Positions 1 to 5,761 of a stretch of DNA of 7,538 bases are shown here, in pieces. This DNA comes from an uncultured archaeon (GTDB lineage: Archaea > Korarchaeota > Korarchaeia > Korarchaeales > Korarchaeaceae), in NCBI GenBank assembly GCA_938073845.1, contig CALJEO010000083.1, positions 1-7,538 on the forward strand. The letters run 5' to 3'. The notes beneath the pieces were generated by a model. It worked only from the letters and a program-made list of their open reading frames with translations. It was not told the origin of the DNA and ran no database searches. Positions within the stretch are counted from its first letter, which is position 1; each line of letters opens with the position of its first letter. A program made the translations under genes and the position numbers.

Positions 1-650
1 AGACCACTTTCGTGAGGCTCCTGGCAGGTGAGCTCACTCCTGACAGCGGAAACCTCTACATGGAGGCTCTTAAGATCTCTTACAAGCCTCAGTACATTAG
101 ACCGACTTACGAGGGGACCGTTGAGTCGTTCCTCAGGAGGGTGGCCGGTGCCAACTACTCGAGCGCCTACTTCAGGGCAGAGGTGGTGAGGAGGCTGGGC
201 GTTGAAAAGCTGCTCGATAGGTACCTGGATGAGCTGAGCGGAGGAGAGCTGCAGAAGGTAGCTGTAGCGGCCTGCCTCGGTAGGGAGGCCGATATATATC
301 TTATAGATGAGCCGAGCGCTTTCCTGGATGTGGAAGCCAGGTTCGCGGTGGCTAAAGCCGTTAGAAGAAGGATAGGGGGTGAGAAGAAGGCCGCTATAGT
401 GGTGGAGCACGACCTCCTCTCGGTGGAGGCGTTCTCAGACAGGATAATCATATTCAGAGGGAGGCCGGGGGAGGAGGGTTACGCCTCGAGGCCAAGGGAT
501 CCTAGGGAGGGATTGAACGAGTTCCTGATGGAGGTGGACATCACGTTCAGGAGGGATCCTGATACTGGTAGGCCTAGAGTGAATAAGCCGGGTTCGAAGC
601 TGGATCAGATGGCTAGGGCCTCCGGGAGGTACTACCCTTGCGGACCTTAG
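1..650 (+). CDS. abce1: ABCE1/Rli1 ribosome-recycling ATPase, C-terminal part (5' end outside window)
   Basis: This is the second nucleotide-binding domain of ABCE1 (RNase L inhibitor homologue), the twin-ATPase that splits ribosomal subunits after termination. The frame is already open at base 3, where TTF follows the missing GK of a Walker A motif, so the GTG at base 12 is an internal valine and not a start. In order I see the end of Walker A (3-11), SYKPQ typical of the family (about 78-92), the ABC signature LSGGELQ (234-254), Walker B IYLIDEP (294-314), the D-loop SAFLD, and the switch histidine in VEHD (402-413). The tail carries ITFRRD, RPRVNKPGS and SGRYY, which are specific to ABCE1 rather than to transport ATPases. 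The [4Fe-4S] domain and first ATPase domain lie upstream of the window. The gene ends at TAG 648-650, overlapping the start of the next gene. Identity is very secure. Confidence 0.96.
   Translation, partial: TTFVRLLAGELTPDSGNLYMEALKISYKPQYIRPTYEGTVESFLRRVAGANYSSAYFRAEVVRRLGVEKLLDRYLDELSGGELQKVAVAACLGREADIYLIDEPSAFLDVEARFAVAKAVRRRIGGEKKAAIVVEHDLLSVEAFSDRIIIFRGRPGEEGYASRPRDPREGLNEFLMEVDITFRRDPDTGRPRVNKPGSKLDQMARASGRYYPCGP
625..630 (+). promoter_or_regulatory. Shine-Dalgarno GGAGGT inside the ABCE1 3' end
   Basis: GGAGGT sits inside the last codons of ABCE1, with 7 bases between it and the TTG at 638. This is a full match to the archaeal 16S tail complement at good spacing, and it decides the TTG start of the downstream membrane protein. 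Part of the match is forced by the conserved GRYY codons, so it could be coincidence. Confidence 0.5.
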
Positions 651-1306
651 GATTCTTACTGGGGACGGAGGAAGATCTCAGGAACCTCGGAATGAATTTG
701 GATCCCCTAATCTCAATTATCTCCCTCTTCCTCTTCCTGACATTCAACGCCACTTCGCTCGGCCTCCTGAATCTCAAGTTGTCCTGCTCCACTGGAGCCT
801 TAGATGATAGAGTTAGAGCGTTCCTTGAGATCAAGAACCTCCTAGCGATATACTCATGGTTCATCATTTCCCTAAGCTGGATCCTCACAGTGGCCCTTTT
901 CACTAGAATCGTCCCCGTTAAGCTCAAGATGAGGGCGAGGAAGTACTTCTATATGATCAGCAGCTGTTCATTGATTTACGCAATCATAGGAGGGATCAAC
1001 ACAATCATATTACTCCTCTCGCAAGGTAGGATAATTCCCTGCGAGGGCTCTGGGTGGAGGGAGCTACTACTCACATTCTTCAGGGAGATCCTCTACCACT
1101 TCCTTTCCTTTCCGAACGTACTTATCCCCATCCTCTCGCTGCTCTCAGTTCTCTGGTTCACGATAATACTGTTCAGGGTGCATCACGTCACTTTGGGGAT
1201 GAGCAAACTTGAGTCCCTCTACTGCTCGCTGGGGTTCACTTCGGCTTTCATCTTGATGTCAACGGTGCTGATCCTCTCAACCTCTCTCATCATATCACTC
1301 CCGTGA
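638..1306 (+). CDS. Uncharacterised five-helix membrane protein
   Basis: I do not recognise the family. From the TTG at 638 it has 222 residues. Hydrophobic segments lie at about residues 24-46, 68-92, 104-127, 159-179 and 195-219, with an amphipathic stretch at 140-157. The positively charged loops at 93-103 (KLKMRAR) and 180-190 would be cytoplasmic, giving N-inside and C-outside. C50 and C135 then both fall outside the membrane and could pair. No enzymatic or transporter motif is visible. I chose TTG 638 because GGAGGT stands 7 bases upstream and the gene would overlap ABCE1 by 13 bases, which fits translational coupling. The alternative is ATG 692 (204 residues), which keeps all five helices; a GGAGG at 667-671 is 20 bases away and too far to support it. 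No TATA-like box is seen, so it is probably co-transcribed with ABCE1. It converges on the next gene with a 17-base overlap. Confidence 0.72.
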   Translation: MRTLGFLLGTEEDLRNLGMNLDPLISIISLFLFLTFNATSLGLLNLKLSCSTGALDDRVRAFLEIKNLLAIYSWFIISLSWILTVALFTRIVPVKLKMRARKYFYMISSCSLIYAIIGGINTIILLLSQGRIIPCEGSGWRELLLTFFREILYHFLSFPNVLIPILSLLSVLWFTIILFRVHHVTLGMSKLESLYCSLGFTSAFILMSTVLILSTSLIISLP

Positions 1307-2372
1307 CCTTGGCGAGCTTCTCAGCGGCGCTCGGGGTCAGGCCGGAGGTTCCAAGTATCGTGTACCTCTCCCTCACCTTATGAGCGATCGTAAGGGCTTT
1401 AACCACGAGATCCGGACTTATACCAGCCTCCTCAGCTGTGGTAGGTACGCCAGCCTCAATTAGCTTCTCCCTCATGGCTCTCCAATCCTGTCCCTGCAGG
1501 TAGGCCATCATTATCGCCCCTAGTGCGACCTGGATTCCATGAGGCGATGTCCTCGCTCCCACCTCCGAGGATAGCATATCTAAGGCATGACTGAACATGT
1601 GCTCACTCCCGCTAGCGGGCCTTGAGCTCCCAGCTATGCTCATCGCCACACCGCTCCCTATCAGGGCCTTGACAAGTATCCTGGTGGACTCCTCCAGGCG
1701 GGCCCTTATCTCATGGGCGTGATCCATAACTATCTTAGCGCTCAAGAGAGACATTGAGGCTGCGTACTCACTGTAAGGCTCATCCCTCAGCTTGTGAGCT
1801 AATTCCCAATCCCTAACCGCTGTTATCTTTGCGATTAGATCCCCGAACCCGGACTTAAAGGTGAGTGGGGATGCTCTGTTTATTATCGTGGTATCAGCTA
1901 GTATTGCAGTGGGGGCCTCTATCGGTTTCACCCTCCCAAGCCTCTCCTCCACCTCCCTGGAGAGGGTGAAGCTTATCGCGGGTGATGCTATGCCGTCGTG
2001 ACTCGCCGACGTTGGGACAACTATATACCTAATCCCTAACTCAGCCGCGAGTAGCTTAGCAATATCCAATGGTCTCCCACCGCCGACCCCTATTATCAGA
2101 CTCGCTCCCACCTTATTGGAGATCCTCAAAGAGTTGATCAGATCCTCAGTCCTCCCATGTTCGGATACTACGTGGATGAACTTATGATCTGGCTCCAGCG
2201 AGGATATCAGGTCCTCAGCCACAGCCCTCGTGACGCTGGGCCCGCTTATCAACACTATGGGGGAACCTACGTTCAGGCTTTGCAGCACCTCCCCGACCTT
2301 CGAGATGGCATTGGGTCCGAAGAATATGTATCTCGGACTCTCTATTCTCTCAAGCCCTTTCTTATTCTCCAA
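1290..2372 (-). CDS. egsA: sn-Glycerol-1-phosphate dehydrogenase [NAD(P)+]
   Basis: This cytoplasmic enzyme reduces dihydroxyacetone phosphate to sn-glycerol-1-phosphate, the backbone of archaeal ether lipids. The residues visible from TTG 2372 (360 aa, near the usual family length of about 350) are: NAD-binding GGGRPLDIAK at 97-106, SHDGIASP at 124-131 in the substrate region, D178 in FGDLIAK, H258 in SEHMFSH and H278 in SPHGIQ. By family analogy D178, H258 and H278 bind the catalytic zinc. The frame can be extended to GTG 2399, adding MRPHRWCGK. I prefer TTG 2372 because the AT-rich box at 2403-2416 would place the transcript start near 2380, downstream of the GTG, and the extra nine residues lie over an inverted repeat. 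There is no Shine-Dalgarno before the GTG, and only a weak GGTGG stretch before the TTG. The 3' end overlaps the membrane protein by 17 bases. Function is very secure; the start is moderate. Confidence 0.95.
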   Translation of the reverse strand: MENKKGLERIESPRYIFFGPNAISKVGEVLQSLNVGSPIVLISGPSVTRAVAEDLISSLEPDHKFIHVVSEHGRTEDLINSLRISNKVGASLIIGVGGGRPLDIAKLLAAELGIRYIVVPTSASHDGIASPAISFTLSREVEERLGRVKPIEAPTAILADTTIINRASPLTFKSGFGDLIAKITAVRDWELAHKLRDEPYSEYAASMSLLSAKIVMDHAHEIRARLEESTRILVKALIGSGVAMSIAGSSRPASGSEHMFSHALDMLSSEVGARTSPHGIQVALGAIMMAYLQGQDWRAMREKLIEAGVPTTAEEAGISPDLVVKALTIAHKVRERYTILGTSGLTPSAAEKLAKVTGVI

Positions 2373-2376
2373 CTTC

Positions 2377-2393
2377 CCACACCACCGGTGTGG
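2377..2393. repeat. 7-bp inverted repeat before the egsA start
   Basis: On the minus strand CCACACC-GGT-GGTGTGG is a perfect 7-bp inverted repeat with a 3-base spacer. It ends 4 bases before TTG 2372 and spans the predicted transcript start. It could be an operator or a 5' hairpin. If translation starts at GTG 2399 it is only coding sequence. Confidence 0.5.
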
Positions 2394-2402
2394 CCTCACA
2401 GC

Positions 2403-2416
2403 TATAATTTATTTAT
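2403..2416. promoter_or_regulatory. TATA-like box shared by egsA (-) and the surface protein gene (+)
   Basis: TATAATTTATTTAT is the only strongly AT-rich patch between the two divergent starts. Its centre lies about 33 bases before ATG 2443 on the plus strand and about 37 bases before TTG 2372 on the minus strand. With the archaeal spacing of about 26-27 bases from box to transcript start, both transcripts would have leaders of roughly 10 bases or less. This is a motif match only. Confidence 0.55.
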
Positions 2417-2442
2417 GCCCTGCTCTCAAGTAGTGGGTACGC

Positions 2443-3141
2443 ATGAACGCCAAGACTCTAGCTGCCGTAGTTCTGAACATCATCTTTGTCGCTGTACTGC
2501 TAGCCTGGCCCCTGGTGAATTCACCTAGGTTCTCCGTGTTGATAGAGGAGGATGTCGTTCCCCTAGGCGGGCAGCTCAACTTCACCCTTCGCTTCCCCTC
2601 AGCCCCATCCGAGGTCAGGATAGATATCCTGGATCCCCAGGTCAACAGGACGGTTTACTCAGCTTCCCTAGCTCCCAGCAGCGAGGTCAAGGGGAGCGTG
2701 TATATAGAAGAGGGAAGGTTCAGGATCGGTTTCTACGTCCTGAAGGTACATGCAGTTTTCAATGGCCAAGGGATAACTGAGGAGTCTCACTTCAGCGTTT
2801 ACGGGGCCCCCCCTATCTACCTCGAGCTATCGGTTGAGAGGCCCACATTGGTCGTCGAGATGAATCAGACTGAGAGCGCAGAGGTCAGCGACAGGATATT
2901 GGCTAAGGTCAGTACGGAAAAGGGGCCCGCTGAGGGTGTTAAGTTGCTGGCCGTTTCCCTAGGTCCAAACTCCACGGTGACTGAGGTCGCTAAGACAGAT
3001 GGGGAGGGGAGGGCCGTGCTGGAGTGGCGTGCGAACGTGACGGGGAACTCCACTTACAGGATAGTGGTTCAAGCCGTCAAGCCCGGGCATCCCATAGCAT
3101 CCGGTGAGGTCAGCATAGAGGTAATTGTTAGGAGGGACTAG
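2443..3141 (+). CDS. Membrane-anchored Ig-like cell-surface protein, uncharacterised
   Basis: A 232-residue protein that probably sits outside the cell on an N-terminal anchor. Residues 5-25 are hydrophobic after a lysine, which fits an uncleaved signal-anchor or a signal peptide. The rest looks beta-rich in two units, about 30-122 and 125-230. The second contains KTDGEGRAVLEW, the pattern of Big1-type or transthyretin-like Ig folds. Six N-glycosylation sequons are present (N46, N68, N141, N176, N198, N202) and there are no cysteines. There is no C-terminal membrane segment or sorting motif. ATG 2443 is preceded by a TATA-like box about 33 bases upstream and no good Shine-Dalgarno. It is divergent from egsA and its TAG overlaps the TAG of the methionyl-tRNA synthetase gene. 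The specific function is unknown; it may be an S-layer-associated or adhesion-type protein, or a subunit of an envelope complex. Confidence 0.75.
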   Translation: MNAKTLAAVVLNIIFVAVLLAWPLVNSPRFSVLIEEDVVPLGGQLNFTLRFPSAPSEVRIDILDPQVNRTVYSASLAPSSEVKGSVYIEEGRFRIGFYVLKVHAVFNGQGITEESHFSVYGAPPIYLELSVERPTLVVEMNQTESAEVSDRILAKVSTEKGPAEGVKLLAVSLGPNSTVTEVAKTDGEGRAVLEWRANVTGNSTYRIVVQAVKPGHPIASGEVSIEVIVRRD

Positions 3142-4814
3142 AGCTCTCTCGCCGATAATACCTCCCCTCTCTCCCTTATTTGCTTCAATCTCTCGATGAG
3201 CTCCTCCTTTCTTATCTTCCTGAAGAGGGGCTCAACGGACCTCACACTACTAACATCGGTGGAGAAAGCGGTCCCTCTGTCGGGCTCGCCATCGAACCCG
3301 AGCATGTTCCATAGCCTCTCCGCGGAGAAAGGTAGGTATATGTGCATGTAGTAGGCTATGATCTTAAGAAGCTGGTAAGAAGCCAGCACAGTAGAGCAAG
3401 TTCTATCCCTGTTGGTCTCGAAATCCCTCCAGGGTTCTCTATTGTTGAAGAACCTGTTTCCTATCCTGGCCATCTCTATGAGACCCCTTAAGGCTTCTCT
3501 CAGCTTCATCTTGGCTAAGTTATCCTCTATAGACCTTCCCAATCTCTTAACCTCCTCTAGGAAGGAGGAGGACTCCTCATCGAGTTGTGTCATGGGAACC
3601 GATCCCCCGAACCTCGAATCTATGAAGGAGAGCACCCTGTGAACAAGGTTTCCTATTATATCGTTCAACTCATCGTTCACCTTGGACTCGAAGTCATCCC
3701 AGGAGAAGCTGGAGTCCCTCTGCTCCGGCCTCGTGTACATCAAGTAGAACCTCCAGTAATCCGGTGGGAGGAGCTTCAGGGCTTCATCCATCCATATCCC
3801 TCTCCTCAGGCTCTTGGAGAACTTCTCACCCTCGTAAAGCAGGAACTCCGTTGATGCCACGTTGAAGGGCAGAACGTAGCCCTCACCGCTCGACATGAGG
3901 AGTGCAGGTAGTATTATCGTGTGGAACGGAATGTTGTCCTTTCCTATGAAGTAAACGGATCTCGTCTCACTGTCCCTCCAGAATTCATCGAACTTACTTG
4001 ATTCTCCCCTCTTAATGAAATACTCTTTCACTGCGGAGAGGTATCCAAGTACAGCTTCCATCCAGACGTAAATGGTCTTTCCCTCGGATCCGGGGAACGG
4101 TGCAGGGATCCCCCACTTATTGTCCCTGGTCAGGGACCTGGGTCTGAGCCCTTCCTCTATCATGGACAGAGAGTTCGCCCTAGCATTATCGGGGAGGTTC
4201 TCATTGTTCCTTATGTACTCCATCAGCTCTGAGGAGAACTTCGGGAGATCAAAGAACCAGTGCCTGGTCCTCCTCATTTCAGGGGTCGATCCGCATATGG
4301 AGCACTTAGGCTCAATCAGGTCCGTGGGATTCAGGAGCCTACCACATCGCTCACACTGGTCCCCGTAGGCCCTCTCGTACCCGCAGTAGGGACACCTCCC
4401 TATCACGAACCTATCGGGCAGGAACATCTCATCCCTCAAGCAGTAAAGCTGATCTATCTCCCTCTCGAATATGTGCCCATTCTCATAGACCTTCAGGTAA
4501 AACTCCCTGACGAACTCCTTATGGACCTCGCTCTCCGTCCTCGTGTAGTTATCGAAGCTTATCCCGAAGCTCCTGAAGAGTTCGCTCACGTACTCGTGCA
4601 TCTCATCGGTGAGTTCCCTTGGGGATTTACCCTTTCTTATGGCCTCTATCTCTATCGGAGTCCCGTGCTCATCCGATCCTGAGACTAAAATGACCTCCTC
4701 CCCTACCTTCCTCAGGAACCTCGCGAAGACATCCGAGGATAGGACCTGCACCAACGTGCCCAGATGGGGGACCGTGTTTATATAGGGCCAAGCGGAGGCG
4801 ACTATCCACCTCAT
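3138..4814 (-). CDS. metG: Methionyl-tRNA synthetase
   Basis: This class I enzyme charges tRNA-Met in the cytoplasm. From ATG 4814 it has 558 residues. The order is: SAWPYINTVPHLGT (7-20) containing the HIGH-type motif HLGT, SGSDEHG (45-51), a zinc-knuckle insertion with C141/C144, C154/C157 and C171/C174, then KFSKS (331-335, the KMSKS loop), and the helical anticodon-binding domain with GNLVHR (388-393) and REPW (459-462). It ends without the C-terminal EMAP/OB tRNA-binding domain found in some homologues. I chose ATG 4814 because MRWIVASAWPY matches the usual archaeal beginning. The in-frame ATG 4847 would add 11 residues across an inverted repeat and overlap the TATA-like box. The open frame running back to 5105 is antisense to the next gene. 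In the knuckle region the first pair reads C125-x-x-D128 where a second cysteine would be expected. Confidence 0.97.
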   Translation of the reverse strand: MRWIVASAWPYINTVPHLGTLVQVLSSDVFARFLRKVGEEVILVSGSDEHGTPIEIEAIRKGKSPRELTDEMHEYVSELFRSFGISFDNYTRTESEVHKEFVREFYLKVYENGHIFEREIDQLYCLRDEMFLPDRFVIGRCPYCGYERAYGDQCERCGRLLNPTDLIEPKCSICGSTPEMRRTRHWFFDLPKFSSELMEYIRNNENLPDNARANSLSMIEEGLRPRSLTRDNKWGIPAPFPGSEGKTIYVWMEAVLGYLSAVKEYFIKRGESSKFDEFWRDSETRSVYFIGKDNIPFHTIILPALLMSSGEGYVLPFNVASTEFLLYEGEKFSKSLRRGIWMDEALKLLPPDYWRFYLMYTRPEQRDSSFSWDDFESKVNDELNDIIGNLVHRVLSFIDSRFGGSVPMTQLDEESSSFLEEVKRLGRSIEDNLAKMKLREALRGLIEMARIGNRFFNNREPWRDFETNRDRTCSTVLASYQLLKIIAYYMHIYLPFSAERLWNMLGFDGEPDRGTAFSTDVSSVRSVEPLFRKIRKEELIERLKQIRERGEVLSAREL

Positions 4815-4817
4815 CCC

Positions 4818-4833
4818 AGGTCTCTCGAGACCT
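4818..4833. repeat. 7-bp inverted repeat before the methionyl-tRNA synthetase start
   Basis: AGGTCTC-TC-GAGACCT on the plus strand is a perfect 7-bp inverted repeat with a 2-base spacer. It ends 3 bases before the ATG at 4814 and spans the transcript start predicted from the box at 4847-4853. It is the same size and in the same position as the repeat before egsA, but the sequence differs. It could be a 5' hairpin or an operator. Confidence 0.5.
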
Positions 4834-4846
4834 TCGCGGAGCTCCA

Positions 4847-4853
4847 TTTTTAA
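4847..4853. promoter_or_regulatory. Near-symmetrical TATA-like box shared by metG (-) and the gene at 4876 (+)
   Basis: TTTTTAA (CTTAAAAA on the other strand) is the only AT-rich patch in the 61 bases between the two starts. Its centre at 4850 is 26 bases from ATG 4876, implying a leaderless plus transcript, and 36 bases from ATG 4814, implying a leader of about 10 bases. Neither start has a Shine-Dalgarno at good spacing. Confidence 0.55.
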
Positions 4854-4875
4854 GCGTGTACCTCCACTAGAGCTC

Positions 4876-5331
4876 ATGAAACCCCTCGATGCATGCATCC
4901 ATAAGTTGAACGAGGAGTTTCTCTGGCTCCTCGAGGAGCTAGATTCTTCCCAAGAACCGAGAGATAGATTGAGGACATTATGCAGGCTCAGTGGGTACCT
5001 TAGGTTTCTTTTCTTCGAGATATTGGAGGAAAACGTACAAAATGCTTCAGGAGGAGATCTGATCACCTTGATATGTGGGATCCCTCTGCTGATAGTGAGG
5101 GGCATCTCCCTGTGCGGGGGCTCGGAGGAGGAGCGGGAGGTCGCATGCGGGCTGATCGTGGACTCCCTGAGTTTAGCCCTCCTAATAGCTAGAAAGCTTG
5201 GAAGGGAGGGGAAGGTATCTGAGATGGTGGAGGATATACAGACTAGGCTTCAGGAGAGATCGGAAATTGATGAGGACCTCCGGATACTGTTGATCGATTT
5301 CTCGGATCACTTCATCAGGTCATTCGGATGA
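4876..5331 (+). CDS. Uncharacterised small helical protein
   Basis: I do not recognise this 151-residue protein. It appears all-alpha and cytoplasmic: acidic amphipathic helices at about 8-25 and 42-56, a more hydrophobic stretch at 61-78 (DLITLICGIPLLIVRG), another helix at 85-108, then charged helices at 110-130 and 133-149. There are five cysteines (7, 36, 67, 80, 91), not in a metal-knuckle pattern. The hydrophobic stretches are short and interrupted, so I do not call membrane segments. Support for it being real: an ATG placed 26 bases from a TATA-like box, a divergent neighbour whose own start is well placed just outside it, and a stop that overlaps the converging gene by only 12 bases, so it fills the space exactly. 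It could be a small helical-bundle regulatory or binding protein; nothing links it firmly to methionyl-tRNA synthetase. Confidence 0.68.
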   Translation: MKPLDACIHKLNEEFLWLLEELDSSQEPRDRLRTLCRLSGYLRFLFFEILEENVQNASGGDLITLICGIPLLIVRGISLCGGSEEEREVACGLIVDSLSLALLIARKLGREGKVSEMVEDIQTRLQERSEIDEDLRILLIDFSDHFIRSFG

Positions 5332-5754
5332 GCGGAACTGAGTGAGTATCTTCCTTATTATGGAGGAAGTGGAACTGTTCCCAAACCTCGGTAGTCTAAT
5401 TACCTCCACCTTCAGCCCTCTATCCTCTAGCTCCCTCCTCAACCAGCTCTCATCCATCCATTGATCGTAGCCTAGCGCTACGACGTCCGGCCTTATCTTC
5501 ATTATGGATTCCAAAGGGTCTCTCTCTCCTATGATGACCCTATCCACCGGTTTCAGGTTCTTGACTACGTAGGCCCTAGTTGACTCATTTAACACGGGAT
5601 CTCTCTTCTTGAACTTTCTAACGTTCTCATCCCTCGCTACGACTACTATCAACTCTCCATCTTCACCAGCTAGGGCTTTCGCCTCCCAAAGCATCTTTAT
5701 GTGACCTTCATGCAGTATGTCAAAGGTACCTGCAACTAACACCTTACGTCCCAT
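5320..5754 (-). CDS. ribL: RibL-type FAD synthetase / cytidylyltransferase-family nucleotidyltransferase
   Basis: A 144-residue single-domain HxGH nucleotidyltransferase. GTFDILHEGH (9-18) is the nucleotide-binding HxGH motif, followed by VVVARDE (37-43), VVKNLKPVDRVIIG (63-76), VALGYDQ (92-98) and STSSIIRKI (128-136, the ISSTxI-type motif). Length and motifs match archaeal RibL, which adenylylates FMN to FAD. The same fold includes glycerol-3-phosphate cytidylyltransferases, so the substrate is an inference. The methanogen RibL has conserved cysteines just before the STSS motif, but here that spot reads RFGNSSTSS and the whole protein has no cysteine. ATG 5754 is 27 bases from a TATA-like box at 5778-5785, so it is probably leaderless. 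The start lies only 7 bases from the ATG of the divergent DHH gene. The 3' end overlaps the helical protein gene by 12 bases. Confidence 0.87.
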   Translation of the reverse strand: MGRKVLVAGTFDILHEGHIKMLWEAKALAGEDGELIVVVARDENVRKFKKRDPVLNESTRAYVVKNLKPVDRVIIGERDPLESIMKIRPDVVALGYDQWMDESWLRRELEDRGLKVEVIRLPRFGNSSTSSIIRKILTQFRSSE

Positions 5755-5761
5755 CTAAGCG

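Noticed and set aside
12..14. GTG as the start of the ABC ATPase gene
   Set aside because: The upstream codons TTF continue the Walker A motif, so translation clearly begins before the window.
592..601. GGTTCGAAGC resembling a tRNA T-loop
   Set aside because: It lies in the conserved NKPGSK codons of ABCE1 and no acceptor, D or anticodon stem can be built around it.
613..927. 104-residue minus-strand open frame
   Set aside because: It is antisense to the membrane-protein gene; its basic, serine-rich character is what complementing hydrophobic codons produces.
2157..2528. 123-residue plus-strand open frame
   Set aside because: It runs antisense through the egsA N-terminus, across the intergenic region and into another frame of the surface-protein gene; composition is not protein-like.
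4072..4682. Open frames on the plus strand (4072-4368 and 4260-4682)
   Set aside because: They are antisense to the conserved catalytic and zinc-knuckle regions of methionyl-tRNA synthetase and have no start signals or recognisable product.
4815..5105. N-terminal extension of methionyl-tRNA synthetase by up to 97 residues
   Set aside because: It is serine- and arginine-rich with no resemblance to the family, lies antisense to the gene at 4876-5331, and crosses the TATA-like box. The normal family beginning is at 4814.
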